A DNA stretch of 44,500 nucleotides from the NCBI GenBank assembly GCA_003211115.1, contig QCTP01000010.1, forward strand, positions 1-44,500, written 5' to 3'. Positions 1 to 10,845 of this stretch are shown here, piece after piece. This DNA is from Prochlorococcus sp. AG-673-M19 (GTDB taxonomy: Bacteria > Cyanobacteriota > Cyanobacteriia > PCC-6307 > Cyanobiaceae). The notes beneath the pieces were generated by a model, which was given only the letters and a program-made list of their open reading frames with translations, searched no databases and was not told the origin of the DNA. Position 1 is the first letter of the stretch; each line of letters opens with the position of its first letter. Made by a program: the position numbers and the translations under genes.

Positions 1-1572
1 TTTCACCGCATTCAAATCTCTATCAACCAAATTATTTATTGAAGCTAAATAGCTTTCTGTAACCAGTCTGGGGTATAAACCTATTCCAATAATTGGCAAG
101 AGTAAACAGGCAATAATATATACTTCTCTAGGCTCCGCATCAATTAAATTTCTATCTTCACTTAATTTTGGATTTTCTTTACCAAAGAAAATCTCACGCA
201 ACATTGAGAGTAAATAAATTGGTGTAAGTATTACACCTATAGCTGCTAGAGAAGCCATTACTATTCTAAAAGGCAACGTATAAACTTCATCAGTAACAAA
301 TCCTGTAAATACCATTAATTCAGATACAAAACCACTCATACCTGGTAAAGCAAGAGAAGCGAGAGAGCAGGCAGTCCACAAAGCAAACATAATCCTCATT
401 TTTTGGCCAACACCTCCCATTTCATCAAGTTTAAGGGTCTTTGTCCTGTCATAAGTTGCTCCAACTAGAAAAAATAAACTCGCCCCAATTAATCCATGAC
501 TTACCATTTGCAACATCGCTCCACTTGTCCCGAGACTGCTAAAACTACCTATTCCAATTAGTACAAAGCCCATATGACTGATTGAACTATATGCAATTTT
601 TCTTTTAAGATTTCTTTGTGCAAAAGAAGTTAATGCAGCGTAAATTATATTAACCACACCAAGAACTATTAATAGTGGAGCGAATTGAGCATGAGCGATA
701 GGCAATAATTGCGCATTAAATCTTAAGAGGGCATATCCACCCATCTTCAAGAGAATACCTGCTAAAAGCATATGCACAGGCGCTGTAGCCTCTCCATGAG
801 CATCCGGTAGCCAAGTGTGTAATGGAACAATTGGCAATTTGACACCAAAAGCAATCAAAAGACCTATATAACAAAGGATTTGAAAGTTTTGGCCAAAATC
901 TTGATTAGCTAAATGGGAAAATTCAAAATTAGGTGCTCCAGTTCCATAAAAACCCATTGCTAATGCAGCTAAAAGTATAAATATGGAACTACCTGCTGTA
1001 TAAATAATAAATTTAGTTGCTGCATATTGTCTGTTTTTACCTCCCCAGATAGCTAAAAGTAAATATACGGGAAGCAATTCTAGTTCCCAGCTTAAAAAGA
1101 ATAGCAGCATATCCTGAACTGCAAAAACAGCTATTTGCCCTCCATCCATTATTAGAATTAAAAAGAAAAATAACTTTGGTTTAAATTTGACTGGCCATGC
1201 AGCTAAAACAGCTAAAGCTGTTATGAAGCTAGTTAATAATATTAAAGGCATTGAAATCCCATCAGCACCAACCGACCAAGTAAGTCCTAGATTGGGCAGC
1301 CAATTAATACTTTCTTTAAGTTGAATACTTTCATTATTGATATCAAAGCCATTTATATAGGAGCCTACAGTTACTAGAAAAGTAATCAAAGCGACAATTA
1401 AAGCGAACCATCTCACCTCTTTACCCTCTCCTTTATCAGGAATAAAGGGAATCAAAAATGCACTTCCAATTGGGAAAAGAATAGAAACTGATAGCCAAGG
1501 TAAATTAGTTAAACCTACGCCTAATGTTCCTATTGTATTTAATGCAAAATGTGTAAAAAAATAACTGCTCAA
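1..1572 (-). CDS. ndhD: NAD(P)H-quinone oxidoreductase chain 4 (NdhD), 3' end outside window
   Basis: Proton-pumping membrane subunit of the thylakoid NDH-1 complex, used in respiration and cyclic electron flow. About 524 residues are visible in one open frame that runs off the left edge without a stop. Near the N-terminus it reads [20 protein letters not shown], and later [38 protein letters not shown] and [20 protein letters not shown], all typical of cyanobacterial NdhD1 of the antiporter-like (Mrp) family. No ATG lies near the expected start; the frame begins most plausibly at a TTG at 1572-1570, with upstream ATT codons as alternatives. It follows ndhF on the same strand after an 85 bp gap, so the two are probably one operon. 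The family is secure; the exact start is not. Confidence 0.95.
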   Translation of the reverse strand, partial: MSSYFFTHFALNTIGTLGVGLTNLPWLSVSILFPIGSAFLIPFIPDKGEGKEVRWFALIVALITFLVTVGSYINGFDINNESIQLKESINWLPNLGLTWSVGADGISMPLILLTSFITALAVLAAWPVKFKPKLFFFLILIMDGGQIAVFAVQDMLLFFLSWELELLPVYLLLAIWGGKNRQYAATKFIIYTAGSSIFILLAALAMGFYGTGAPNFEFSHLANQDFGQNFQILCYIGLLIAFGVKLPIVPLHTWLPDAHGEATAPVHMLLAGILLKMGGYALLRFNAQLLPIAHAQFAPLLIVLGVVNIIYAALTSFAQRNLKRKIAYSSISHMGFVLIGIGSFSSLGTSGAMLQMVSHGLIGASLFFLVGATYDRTKTLKLDEMGGVGQKMRIMFALWTACSLASLALPGMSGFVSELMVFTGFVTDEVYTLPFRIVMASLAAIGVILTPIYLLSMLREIFFGKENPKLSEDRNLIDAEPREVYIIACLLLPIIGIGLYPRLVTESYLASINNLVDRDLNAVK

Positions 1573-1657
1573 TTGAATAATAAATTGATCTTAAACAGAG
1601 TCTAGAAATTATCTAGATTTTTTCATCCCAATGGACAGTGAAGACACACATTTGTAA

Positions 1658-3682
1658 TTAAGTTACCTGAGGGGATTGGAAACCAAAAATAGCAACTAAT
1701 AAAATAACTCCTCCAAACACTATGAGAGCATAGAATTGAGCTTTGCCAGTTTCAAAATACTTTAAACCCTCTCCACTTCCCAATGTGACAAGTCCAGTAA
1801 GATTTACAACTCCATCAACAACTTTAGAATCAACTTCTAAGACTTCTTTTGCAAGTTTTCTACTTCCTTTGACAAAGAATTTTTCATTAATATCGTCTAA
1901 ATACCATTTATTGGATAAAAACTTATTAAGTAATGGAAATCTTTCTGCAAATAATATTGATAAATTAATTTTCTTAGCATAATAACCTTGATAAGCAATA
2001 AGTATCCCAATTGAAGCTATGAAAACAGAAGCGATAGCTAAAGGTAAAAATTCTTTTAACTCAAAAGACTCAATAGCAATCAATGCCTCTTCAGGGTCTA
2101 AAAACTTTGCAAATTTGCTATCCCATGGAAATCCCATAAAGCCAATTATTACTGAAGGGACGGACAAAAAAACAAGTGGGAATGTCATAGACCAAGGAGA
2201 CTCATGGAGTGAACCGTTTTCTTCTTCATGTTCTTCTTCTAGATTAATTTCAGAAGCTATTAAAAGTTCTTTTTGTAATTCCTTATTTTCCCCTCTGAAA
2301 TCGCCTTCAAAAGTTAAAAAATAAAGTCTAAACATATAAAAGGCTGTCATTCCTGCTGTTAAAAATCCTATAAACCAAAAGGCAGGGAATGAGATAAAAG
2401 CATTTCCTAAAATTTCGTCCTTACTCCAAAACCCAGCTAAGGGTGGAATACCGCTTATTGCTACGCAGCCTATAAAAAAGGTTGTTGAAGTATAGGGCAT
2501 TTTCTTTCTCAATCCTCCCATTAACCTCATATCTTGGGCAAGTACCGGTTGATGACCAACCACTTCTTCCATCGCATGAATTACTGATCCAGAACCCAAA
2601 AACAACATCGCTTTAAAGCATGCATGTGTTATTAAATGAAAAATTCCTGCTACTGGAGCACCACAGCCCATCGCAAGCATCATGTAACCAAGCTGAGAAA
2701 CTGTACTATATGCTAGACCTTTTTTGAGATCCATCTGTGTTAGGGCAATAGATGCTCCTAAGAAACATGTAATAGTACCGACTAGAGCAATAATGAATTG
2801 TATTGAAGGGAACAATGAGTAAAGAGGTTGGAGTCTTGCTACTAAGAATATTCCTGCAGCAACCATTGTAGCCGCATGAATTAGTGCAGAAATAGGAGTA
2901 GGTCCCTCCATAGCATCCGGGAGCCATACATGAAGTGGAAATTGAGCAGATTTTGCCATAGGTCCCAAGAAGACTAAAAAACATAGTAATAAGGCCGCCC
3001 AAACAGGTAATGAATTTTCTGAAACCGCCTGAGATACTCCTAAGGATATTTCAGTAAAGTCAAAACTCTTTGTAGCCCAAAAAAGACCTAAAATTCCTAG
3101 TAATAATCCAAAGTCGCCAACTCTATTGACGACAAAAGCTTTTTGAGCAGCATGAGCTGCACCATCTCTGTCATACCAAAAACCAACCAACAAATAAGAA
3201 CACATTCCTACTAATTCCCAAAAAACATATACTTCTAACAAATTTGGACTAATAATTAGGCCCATCATCGAACTACTGAAGAGAGCTAGATATGTAAAAA
3301 ATCTTACATAACCTTTATCGTGAGCCATATAACCATGAGAGTAAATCATGACTAATAACGTGATTGTAGTTACCAATGCCAGCATTACGCTACCAAGAGG
3401 GTCAAGAATAAATCCCATTGGGATTGTGAAATCTCCAGCACTTGCCCAAACAAATAATTTTTCTACTGGTTGGTAACCATTTATTTGTTCAAAAAGTGCC
3501 TTGAAACTAATAACTGCGGAAACACCAACAAAAGTTATAAGACTAATAGAAACAATTTCTCTAGAATTATTTATTTTTTTATTCAAACTTATTAATCCCA
3601 AGCCAGAAAGTACTGCTCCTATAAGCGGGAAAACAGGAATTAACCAGGCAATTTCTGAAGCTAGAGGCATTTTAAATATCAT
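1658..3682 (-). CDS. ndhF: NAD(P)H-quinone oxidoreductase chain 5 (NdhF)
   Basis: Distal proton-pumping subunit of thylakoid NDH-1. The protein has 674 residues, the usual length for NdhF1, with about 15 hydrophobic segments. The segment around residues 100-300 carries the NdhF/NuoL signatures WELVGMCSYLLVGFW, HVWLPDAMEGPTPISALIHA and STVSQLGYMMLA. A charged loop near residues 475-495 is followed by the C-terminal lateral-helix region. An AGGA Shine-Dalgarno five bases before the first ATG (3682) supports that start over the in-frame Met5. It lies 21 bp downstream of the Z-ISO gene and upstream of ndhD, consistent with a Z-ISO-ndhF-ndhD transcription unit divergent from rbcR. Confidence 0.97.
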   Translation of the reverse strand: MIFKMPLASEIAWLIPVFPLIGAVLSGLGLISLNKKINNSREIVSISLITFVGVSAVISFKALFEQINGYQPVEKLFVWASAGDFTIPMGFILDPLGSVMLALVTTITLLVMIYSHGYMAHDKGYVRFFTYLALFSSSMMGLIISPNLLEVYVFWELVGMCSYLLVGFWYDRDGAAHAAQKAFVVNRVGDFGLLLGILGLFWATKSFDFTEISLGVSQAVSENSLPVWAALLLCFLVFLGPMAKSAQFPLHVWLPDAMEGPTPISALIHAATMVAAGIFLVARLQPLYSLFPSIQFIIALVGTITCFLGASIALTQMDLKKGLAYSTVSQLGYMMLAMGCGAPVAGIFHLITHACFKAMLFLGSGSVIHAMEEVVGHQPVLAQDMRLMGGLRKKMPYTSTTFFIGCVAISGIPPLAGFWSKDEILGNAFISFPAFWFIGFLTAGMTAFYMFRLYFLTFEGDFRGENKELQKELLIASEINLEEEHEEENGSLHESPWSMTFPLVFLSVPSVIIGFMGFPWDSKFAKFLDPEEALIAIESFELKEFLPLAIASVFIASIGILIAYQGYYAKKINLSILFAERFPLLNKFLSNKWYLDDINEKFFVKGSRKLAKEVLEVDSKVVDGVVNLTGLVTLGSGEGLKYFETGKAQFYALIVFGGVILLVAIFGFQSPQVT

Positions 3683-3703
3683 TTATATCCTAATACTAGA
3701 CTG

Positions 3704-4432
3704 CTAATTGAAAATTTTAGACAAATAAGATGAATTAAATGTTGTAACAGCAATATTTATATATTTATGAGACCACCAAATCACTCCAATGGCAATTAAT
3801 ATTCCAAGTTGAGAAAATTTAAAAAATTCCTTCACTTTAATTTCCTGTCGACCATCAAATATTGCTAGAAATGGGATTATTGAAGTGCTGTTTTTATATT
3901 TATAAAATTCTTCACCAAATTTAGTTTCTAATCTCTTATCACCATGCCAAATTGCAAAAAGGTGATGAAAAATTAGCCCTAAGGATGTTATTAATGTGAA
4001 TGATGTCCCAATCCATAATGTATGAGCTAAACACCAAATTATTTGCCCAAATGCTTGAGGATGTCTTGTAATTCTCATTATTCCAGTTCCATATATCCTA
4101 ACCTGAGGTTTTAAAACTGAAGGAATTTCCAATAAATTATATGTTGCAGGATATAAGAATAAGAAGCTAATGGCAGTTAAAAACCAAACCAACAAAAATA
4201 TGTAGCTATTTCCTTGGAAATTCCACAATCTAATTCCGTCGTATCTGTGAGCTAAAAAATAACTAATTAATATCACCGCAGATGGCAAACTTAGAGAAAC
4301 AAAGCACAATCTCCATAATCTCGCTCCAATCAAAGCTTCTGCTCTACTTCTTATAGCAGCACCTCCACTATGAATAACTGCGAAAATTATTATTAAAACA
4401 AAAATCATTAAAGAAGTTTTGTGAGTCTCCAT
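3704..4432 (-). CDS. Z-ISO: 15-cis-zeta-carotene isomerase (Z-ISO), NnrU family
   Basis: Heme-dependent membrane isomerase that converts the 15-cis double bond of 9,15,9'-tri-cis-zeta-carotene between the PDS and ZDS steps. The frame shows many residues I recall from plant Z-ISO: IHSGGAAIRSRAE near residues 20-32, the HRYDG box (62-66), and GIMRITRHPQ plus GQIIWCLAHTLWIG (117-142) with His124 and His137 as candidate heme ligands, then HHLFAIWHGDKRL. Several hydrophobic helices span the protein. I chose the internal ATG at 4432 (242 residues); a longer frame reaches 4468 but its extra 12 residues look unlike the family and would abut the palindrome at 4469-4486. The older name, NnrU-family protein, is the alternative annotation. 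Confidence 0.85.
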   Translation of the reverse strand: METHKTSLMIFVLIIIFAVIHSGGAAIRSRAEALIGARLWRLCFVSLSLPSAVILISYFLAHRYDGIRLWNFQGNSYIFLLVWFLTAISFLFLYPATYNLLEIPSVLKPQVRIYGTGIMRITRHPQAFGQIIWCLAHTLWIGTSFTLITSLGLIFHHLFAIWHGDKRLETKFGEEFYKYKNSTSIIPFLAIFDGRQEIKVKEFFKFSQLGILIAIGVIWWSHKYINIAVTTFNSSYLSKIFN

Positions 4433-4468
4433 ATAATTCAAAAATTTCAAGATATTTATTATTAACAA

Positions 4469-4486
4469 TAATACGCCTAGGTATTA
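4469..4486. promoter_or_regulatory. Perfect 6-6-6 inverted repeat, candidate LysR operator
   Basis: The arms TAATAC (4469-4474) and GTATTA (4481-4486) flank a 6 bp spacer. The element lies between the divergent starts of rbcR (4518) and the Z-ISO/ndhF unit (4432). LysR-type regulators commonly bind such dyads in the divergent region next to their own gene, so RbcR is the likely ligand. The spacing is not a strict T-N11-A box, so the assignment is an inference from position and symmetry. Confidence 0.4.
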
Positions 4487-4517
4487 GAATTGGAACTAAA
4501 TAGTAGGCATATGCATA

Positions 4518-5471
4518 ATGCCCGAATTACCTTTTACAATTGACCAGTTAAGAATATTAAAAGCTATTGCAGCTCAAGGAAGTTTTAAGAAAGCTGCGGA
4601 TTTACTATATGTGACTCAACCAGCTGTCAGTTTACAAATTCAAAATTTAGAAAAACAACTTGAAATAACAATTTTTGATAGAGGCGGTAGAAAAGCACTT
4701 CTAACAGAAGCAGGTAAGCTATTACTGGAATATTGTGAAAGAATTCTGAATCAATGTGATGAGGCTTGTAAAGCTATTGAAGACTTGAATAGTTTAAAAG
4801 GTGGAACACTCATAATTGGAGCTAGTCAAACTACGGGAACCTACTTGATGCCAAGGATGATAGGGCTTTTTCGTCAAAAATATCCTGATGTATCTGTGCA
4901 ACTACAGGTGCACAGTACTAGGAGAACTGGCTGGAGTGTAGCTAATGGTCAAATTGATTTAGCTATTATTGGAGGACAATTACCAAACGATCTAGAAAAC
5001 TTATTACAAGTAATTCCTTATGCAACTGACGAATTAGCTTTAGTATTACCTACAAAACACCCACTTGCTAATAAGCAAGAACTAATGAAAGAAGATTTAT
5101 ACAAACTTAATTTTGTCACATTAGATTCTCAATCAACAACTAGAAAAGTTGTGGATAAACTTTTAAAAAATTCTGGTCTAGATATTCAAAAATTAAAAAT
5201 TGAAATGGAATTAAATTCTCTTGAAGCAATCAAAAATGCTGTGCAATCTGGCCTTGGGGCATCTTTTTTACCTGTTGTTTCAATTGAGAGAGAATTAGCA
5301 GGAGGGTCAATTCACAAATCCTACATAGCTGATTTACAGGTTAAAAGAGAGCTTAAATTAATTACGAATCCATCAAGGTATACATCAAGAGCATCTGAAG
5401 CATTTAAAAAAAATATTTTACCTCAATTTGCAAGTTCAGAAAGCCCATTAAGGCAAATTAATTTAATTTAA
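4518..5471 (+). CDS. rbcR: LysR-type regulator RbcR
   Basis: Transcription factor of the cyanobacterial and chloroplast RbcR group, which senses carbon or redox metabolites and regulates RuBisCO and carbon genes. The 317-residue protein opens with the winged helix (residues 5-65), reading [20 protein letters not shown], then [20 protein letters not shown] and [14 protein letters not shown], closely matching my memory of Synechocystis RbcR. A LysR substrate-binding domain follows from about residue 95. It is divergent from Z-ISO/ndhF, with a dyad in the 85 bp between the starts, suggesting autoregulation and control of the ndh unit. Its stop overlaps the convergent DUF3172 gene by 4 bp. The paralogous regulators CmpR and NdhR are the alternative. 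Confidence 0.88.
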   Translation: MPELPFTIDQLRILKAIAAQGSFKKAADLLYVTQPAVSLQIQNLEKQLEITIFDRGGRKALLTEAGKLLLEYCERILNQCDEACKAIEDLNSLKGGTLIIGASQTTGTYLMPRMIGLFRQKYPDVSVQLQVHSTRRTGWSVANGQIDLAIIGGQLPNDLENLLQVIPYATDELALVLPTKHPLANKQELMKEDLYKLNFVTLDSQSTTRKVVDKLLKNSGLDIQKLKIEMELNSLEAIKNAVQSGLGASFLPVVSIERELAGGSIHKSYIADLQVKRELKLITNPSRYTSRASEAFKKNILPQFASSESPLRQINLI

Positions 5472-6091
5472 AACTGTATCGCTTCCTTATTAATCCCAAC
5501 ACCTCCATCTTCAGCCTGTCCATCTCCCTTGATAATAAATTTATTCTCATTTACATCAGTCTGATAAACACACTTTACAATTGGCTTATCCCTTATTGAG
5601 CCAATGTAGGCAAAAGTATTCATTCTTTGCTTACATTCTCTTACGTCTTCATTACTTATCGCACCTTGTTTTTGTAAAACTGTCCAATTCTCTCTTCTAA
5701 TAACACAACCAGGTTGTAGTGCAGGTTGTGTTACAAAACTAGTAGAAGGATTTAGTGTTGTATACATCTCTACATCAATAACGAAAGCGCTTGCGCCCCA
5801 TTGCCTGCAAAACTCAGGGTCTGGGACAGCCATATCTAATTGCTGCTGACTTGCTATATTTCCCTGTCCTCCATCTGTTGTACTAGTAATAGCACTTCCA
5901 ATCCCTACCCCTAAAATCAAAACTCCAGCAAGTACTGCAATTGTTCCAGTGCTGAAATTATTTTTTTGTTCAGAACTAGAAGGAGGTATTCTTTTACTTC
6001 GTTGAGTATAATTACCTCCATCCATTGAGTTTGAGGGGTAAGAATTTCTGCTAGGACCTCTTCTTGATCCTCTCTTAGGATATTGGTTCAC
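5468..6091 (-). CDS. DUF3172 family membrane-anchored protein
   Basis: Conserved cyanobacterial protein of unknown function, 207 residues. An N-terminal basic and polar, probably disordered region (1-46, rich in Arg, Ser, Pro and Asn) precedes one transmembrane helix at about 48-69 with a glycine-rich GVGIGSA stretch. A soluble domain with conserved-looking Cys residues follows ([42 protein letters not shown]). The pattern matches what I recall of DUF3172. Its start overlaps the stop of ndhM by 4 bp (ATGA arrangement), implying translational coupling and a possible link to NDH-1. The domain would sit on the lumenal or periplasmic side if the basic N-terminus stays in the cytoplasm. Confidence 0.75.
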   Translation of the reverse strand: MNQYPKRGSRRGPSRNSYPSNSMDGGNYTQRSKRIPPSSSEQKNNFSTGTIAVLAGVLILGVGIGSAITSTTDGGQGNIASQQQLDMAVPDPEFCRQWGASAFVIDVEMYTTLNPSTSFVTQPALQPGCVIRRENWTVLQKQGAISNEDVRECKQRMNTFAYIGSIRDKPIVKCVYQTDVNENKFIIKGDGQAEDGGVGINKEAIQF

Positions 6092-6435
6092 AGTACTTGA
6101 TTTGTTTTAGGTAAACCCATGGAATAGTTCATGACTCTGCATTCAGGGTTATAACTTAATATTCCATTTTGTAGCAAATATTTGATTAAACCCTCAATTT
6201 CTGATCCTATTCTACGAAGTTCATAATCGTCTAATTTGTTTCCAACTCTTTCTTCAACAAGCTCAGAAAATTTACAATTTACTTTTTCCAAGGATTCTTC
6301 ATTCCAAATAAATTCATTATCCGGATCTAAGTCTAGGGTTAATTTATTAGGATGGAATTGTAAATTGTTATTAACTACTTCAGCAGTAAATATCCTCACG
6401 TGCCTTGTAGTTGTTTTTAAAAGCATTTTTTCCAT
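6088..6435 (-). CDS. ndhM: NAD(P)H-quinone oxidoreductase subunit M (NdhM)
   Basis: Cytoplasm-facing NDH-1 subunit specific to oxygenic phototrophs, near the peripheral arm that accepts electrons from ferredoxin. The 115-residue protein contains [12 protein letters not shown] near its start, [18 protein letters not shown] in the middle, [14 protein letters not shown], and the C-terminal [12 protein letters not shown], all matching NdhM. Homologues begin at a residue equivalent to Met4 (ATG at 6426), so the true start may be there; neither ATG has a strong Shine-Dalgarno. It is divergent from pds and upstream of the overlapping DUF3172 gene. Confidence 0.95.
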   Translation of the reverse strand: MEKMLLKTTTRHVRIFTAEVVNNNLQFHPNKLTLDLDPDNEFIWNEESLEKVNCKFSELVEERVGNKLDDYELRRIGSEIEGLIKYLLQNGILSYNPECRVMNYSMGLPKTNQVL

Positions 6436-6482
6436 AATTTAATAAATAATCAACAAATAAAACTAATATGTTCTAACTTTAG

Positions 6483-7943
<1,461 letters not shown>

Positions 7944-7966
7944 ACCTAAAGTTAAAAAAACCATTT

Positions 7967-8875
7967 TTGAAAAATTCATTATCTCAACTTAATAAAGCAT
8001 ATGAAATATGCCAACAGGAAACTCAACAATGGGCTAAAACTTTTTATTTAGGAACTCTTTTGTTACCTTACGAAAAAAGAAAAGCTATTTGGGCAATTTA
8101 CGTTTGGTGTAGGAGGACGGATGAAATAATGGATAGCCCTGAAGCTTCAACTAAGTCTACAAATGAACTTTCCGATGAATTAAATGAATGGGAAGAAAAT
8201 ACAAAAAATGTTTTTAAAGGAATAATACAATCAGATTTGGACGCTGTTCTCTTCGATACTATAGAAAAATTTCCACAAAATATTGAACCATATCTAGATA
8301 TGATAGAAGGTCAGAGGATGGATCTTAACAAATTCAGATATGAAAATTTTTCTGAATTGAAACTTTATTGTTATCGAGTTGCCGGAACAGTTGGCTTAAT
8401 GACTCAGAATGTAATGGGCATTGATAGTGCATATACATCTGCCCCATGGAGCAGAATACCTGACCCTTCTGAAGCAGCAATAGCTTTGGGAATAGCTAAT
8501 CAATTAACTAATATTTTAAGAGATGTAGGAGAAGATAGGCAAAGAGGAAGGATCTATTTACCCCAAGATGATATTAAGAAATTTAATTATTCTGAAGAAG
8601 AGTTATTAAAAGGAGTAATAAATAATCAGTGGAGATCTCTGATGCACTTTCAATTAACAAGAGCTAGAGATTGGTTTAAAAACTCTGAAGATGGTATTAA
8701 ATGGTTATCATCAGATGCAAGATGGCCTGTATGGACATCTTTACGACTTTATAGAGGAATATTAGATTCTATTGAAAGATTAGATTATGATGTTTTTAAC
8801 AATAGAGCTTTTGTAAAAAATTCAGTAAAAGCATTTGAAATCCCAATATCTTTTTTAATTTCAAGGATCAAATAA
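7967..8875 (+). CDS. crtB: Phytoene synthase
   Basis: Condenses two geranylgeranyl diphosphates into 15-cis-phytoene, the committed carotenoid step. The protein has 302 residues and the trans-isoprenyl diphosphate synthase head-to-head fold. The two aspartate-rich Mg-diphosphate sites are visible: RRTDEIMDS near residues 48-56 and NQLTNILRDVGEDRQRG near 180-196. The start is a TTG at 7967; no ATG precedes the conserved region in frame. It sits 23 bp behind pds, and its stop directly abuts the stop of the convergent RRM gene (no intergenic base). Confidence 0.95.
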   Translation: MKNSLSQLNKAYEICQQETQQWAKTFYLGTLLLPYEKRKAIWAIYVWCRRTDEIMDSPEASTKSTNELSDELNEWEENTKNVFKGIIQSDLDAVLFDTIEKFPQNIEPYLDMIEGQRMDLNKFRYENFSELKLYCYRVAGTVGLMTQNVMGIDSAYTSAPWSRIPDPSEAAIALGIANQLTNILRDVGEDRQRGRIYLPQDDIKKFNYSEEELLKGVINNQWRSLMHFQLTRARDWFKNSEDGIKWLSSDARWPVWTSLRLYRGILDSIERLDYDVFNNRAFVKNSVKAFEIPISFLISRIK

Positions 8876-9295
8876 CTATGCAGGAGTTTTCTGATTAGCT
8901 AATAAATCTTTTAATTTAGACAGTTCTCCAGCCCACCTAGGATCGGGAGCTTCAAGATTGGGTGCATCACTATGGACAATCTTCTTAAAATCTTTTCTCT
9001 TTTTATTTTTATTAGAACCAATATTGTTTCTCTTATTTGAGGAAGAATCCTTTTTCTCTGAAAGTTCTACTCGTAATTTGGAACCATTAAATTCAAAACC
9101 ATTCAGCTTTTCGATTATTAAATTTGCATTCTGTTCGTTATTTGTTGTAGCAAAACCGAAACCTCTACACTCTTTTGTTTCTTTATCTAAAACAGCTTTA
9201 AATCTAATGGAATCGGATACTGATTTTAAAACACTATCAAAATCTTTTGGATTAAATCCTTGGGGTAAATTGCCAATGTAAATACGGATGCTCAT
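8876..9295 (-). CDS. Single-RRM RNA-binding protein with basic linker
   Basis: Cyanobacterial RNA-binding protein (Rbp type), 139 residues. One RRM occupies about residues 3-80, with RNP2 IYIGNL (5-10) and RNP1 RGFGFAT (44-50). A Lys/Asn/Ser-rich basic linker (about 82-107) follows instead of the glycine-rich tail of type I Rbps. The protein ends with a distinct segment, DPRWAGELSKLKDLLANQ, that looks like a short helical motif. In other cyanobacteria such proteins bind mRNA and can bring photosystem messages to the thylakoid; that role is inferred here. It is downstream of the cca gene on the same strand. Confidence 0.88.
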   Translation of the reverse strand: MSIRIYIGNLPQGFNPKDFDSVLKSVSDSIRFKAVLDKETKECRGFGFATTNNEQNANLIIEKLNGFEFNGSKLRVELSEKKDSSSNKRNNIGSNKNKKRKDFKKIVHSDAPNLEAPDPRWAGELSKLKDLLANQKTPA

Positions 9296-9353
9296 AAATT
9301 TTTAAAAAAATAATTTGAAGTCTGAACTTTAAACAAAACTAAGCTATGTGTAT

Positions 9354-10514
9354 TTAATCACATTTTGGCGCATTTTGTTGAATCCATTGCTTTCCTTTAT
9401 AAATAGCTTCATCAAAATTATCTAATCTATTAAATGCAAGCTCCCGAGAAAGATAATTAATAAGCATTCCTAGAATAGGTCCATCCTGAATTTCCAAATA
9501 TTTTTTTAAAACTTCCCCTTTTATTAAATGAGATGGATGAAATAATTTATCATCTTTGTCTCGCCATCTAGCAAGCCAATTTCCATGAAATGTTTCTGGC
9601 AAAAAAAGAATAAAAGAGGGCAGAATTTGTTCTAATTCTTTATGTAAATCAAATATTTCTGTTTCATTTAATTCATAAATAGTTTTTATCCTTAATAGGC
9701 TGTTCCATTTCCTTAAAAGCTTAATTTGTGAAATATCAGATTTATTAAATTGTAAATTCTTTAAAGAATACTCGTCTAAAATTAGGAAAAGAAAGAATAA
9801 AGGCAAAAATTTTTGCTTTTCGTTTTTATTAAATTCTTCAAGATTAATCTTTTCTAAATCTATAAATATCAAATTTTTTTGGGACTGTATATAGCTAAAG
9901 ATTTTTAATTGGTTTATTAATTTAATCGCCTTAGTTGCCTCTTCCCCTTTTATTATTCGTTGTATTTCATAATTAATTCTTTCGTTAGCAACTAGTCTTA
10001 AATGATTTTTATAAGTTTTAATAAAATTGATTAAATTTATATCAATATTAAAGTTTAATTCAGAAACAAAACGAAAGCATCTTAAAATCCTTAATGGATC
10101 ATCCAATAAATTCTTTTTTGAATTAGTTCGCAACAAAGAAATCTTTAGATCTTTTATTCCATTTGATGGATCTATTATAAATTTCTTGTCCAAAGAAAAT
10201 GCAATTGCATTGATAGAAAAATCTCTCCCTAATAAATCAATTTCAATAGAAGGAGAAATTTTAGATGCTATATCAAATGAAATATGCTTAAAAATAATTC
10301 TTACAATATCTCTTTTATCATCAAGAATAATAAATTTACCATCAAATTTATATGCAATTTTTTTACCAATATCTATAGCATTTTTTGGAACAATAATATC
10401 GACATCTATTTCTGATTTTAATCTACCCAAAATTAAATCTCTTATATATCCACCTACCAAAAAAGATCCTGAAGGTAATGAAGACAAAATAAATTGCCAA
10501 TCATAAAATATCAT
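9354..10514 (-). CDS. cca: CCA tRNA nucleotidyltransferase / poly(A) polymerase family
   Basis: Adds or repairs the 3'-CCA of tRNAs, or polyadenylates RNA; the two roles are hard to separate by sequence in this class II family. The head domain shows FLVGGYIRDLILG, then the metal-binding EIDVDIIV pair of aspartates, and RDFSINAIAF. The neck shows DPLRILRCFRFVSEL and ERINYEIQRI. The length (386 residues from this start) is normal. An open frame extends to 10601, but that would overlap the start of divergent ycf34 by 14 bp, and the extra 29 residues look unlike the family. The ATG at 10514 has a purine-rich AGAAAGAAG just upstream, so I prefer it. Confidence 0.88.
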   Translation of the reverse strand: MIFYDWQFILSSLPSGSFLVGGYIRDLILGRLKSEIDVDIIVPKNAIDIGKKIAYKFDGKFIILDDKRDIVRIIFKHISFDIASKISPSIEIDLLGRDFSINAIAFSLDKKFIIDPSNGIKDLKISLLRTNSKKNLLDDPLRILRCFRFVSELNFNIDINLINFIKTYKNHLRLVANERINYEIQRIIKGEEATKAIKLINQLKIFSYIQSQKNLIFIDLEKINLEEFNKNEKQKFLPLFFLFLILDEYSLKNLQFNKSDISQIKLLRKWNSLLRIKTIYELNETEIFDLHKELEQILPSFILFLPETFHGNWLARWRDKDDKLFHPSHLIKGEVLKKYLEIQDGPILGMLINYLSRELAFNRLDNFDEAIYKGKQWIQQNAPKCD

Positions 10515-10587
10515 ACTTCTTTCTATTTCATTAATTATTAGTGTATGATCAGTGGGAATATGGGTTTTATGATTCTCTTTCTTAATT

Positions 10588-10845
10588 ATGTGCATTTGCA
10601 TTAACTGTAAATTAGTTGATAGATGTATGACGTATCATGATGTTGAAAAAAATCATGGTATTGAGCATATATGTGATATACCCAATTTTAAACCAAAAAA
10701 ACCTTACATTCATGTAAGTATAATCAAAGATTTCAATGGTAATTTTAAAACTGATTGGGATGTTCAATCTTGCTCAAGTTTTGAGAAAGAAGCTGGGAAG
10801 TGGTCTAAGTGTAGGCCTGGTTTAAATTTACCTGTTCAAAGGTAA
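10588..10845 (+). CDS. ycf34: Ycf34, iron-sulfur protein
   Basis: Small protein conserved in cyanobacteria and algal plastids; in Synechocystis it binds an Fe-S cluster and affects photosynthetic electron transport. The 85-residue protein begins MCICINCKLVDRCMTYH, giving Cys2, Cys4, Cys7 and Cys13 as the cluster ligands, followed by EHICDIPNFKPKKPYIHV and the C-terminal WDVQSCSSFEKEAGKWSKCR. The tsaB start codon follows its stop with no base between, so the two are co-transcribed. Confidence 0.92.
   Translation: MCICINCKLVDRCMTYHDVEKNHGIEHICDIPNFKPKKPYIHVSIIKDFNGNFKTDWDVQSCSSFEKEAGKWSKCRPGLNLPVQR

Noticed and set aside
1590-1620. Short TCTAGA...TCTAGA dyad followed by a T run between ndhF and ndhD
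   Set aside because: The stem is only 6 AT-rich bp, and the T run is on the plus strand while both genes are on the minus strand, so it cannot terminate the operon.
10027-10506. 159-codon plus-strand frame inside the CCA enzyme gene
   Set aside because: It is antisense to a conserved gene, shows no family features, and is expected from the codon bias of AT-rich DNA. Other antisense frames (for example 2019-2324, 8958-9281, 35396-35821) are rejected for the same reason.
10515-10601. Extended 29-residue N-terminus for the CCA enzyme
   Set aside because: It would overlap the divergent ycf34 start by 14 bp and the residues are not family-like; an ATG with a purine-rich upstream run at 10514 fits better.
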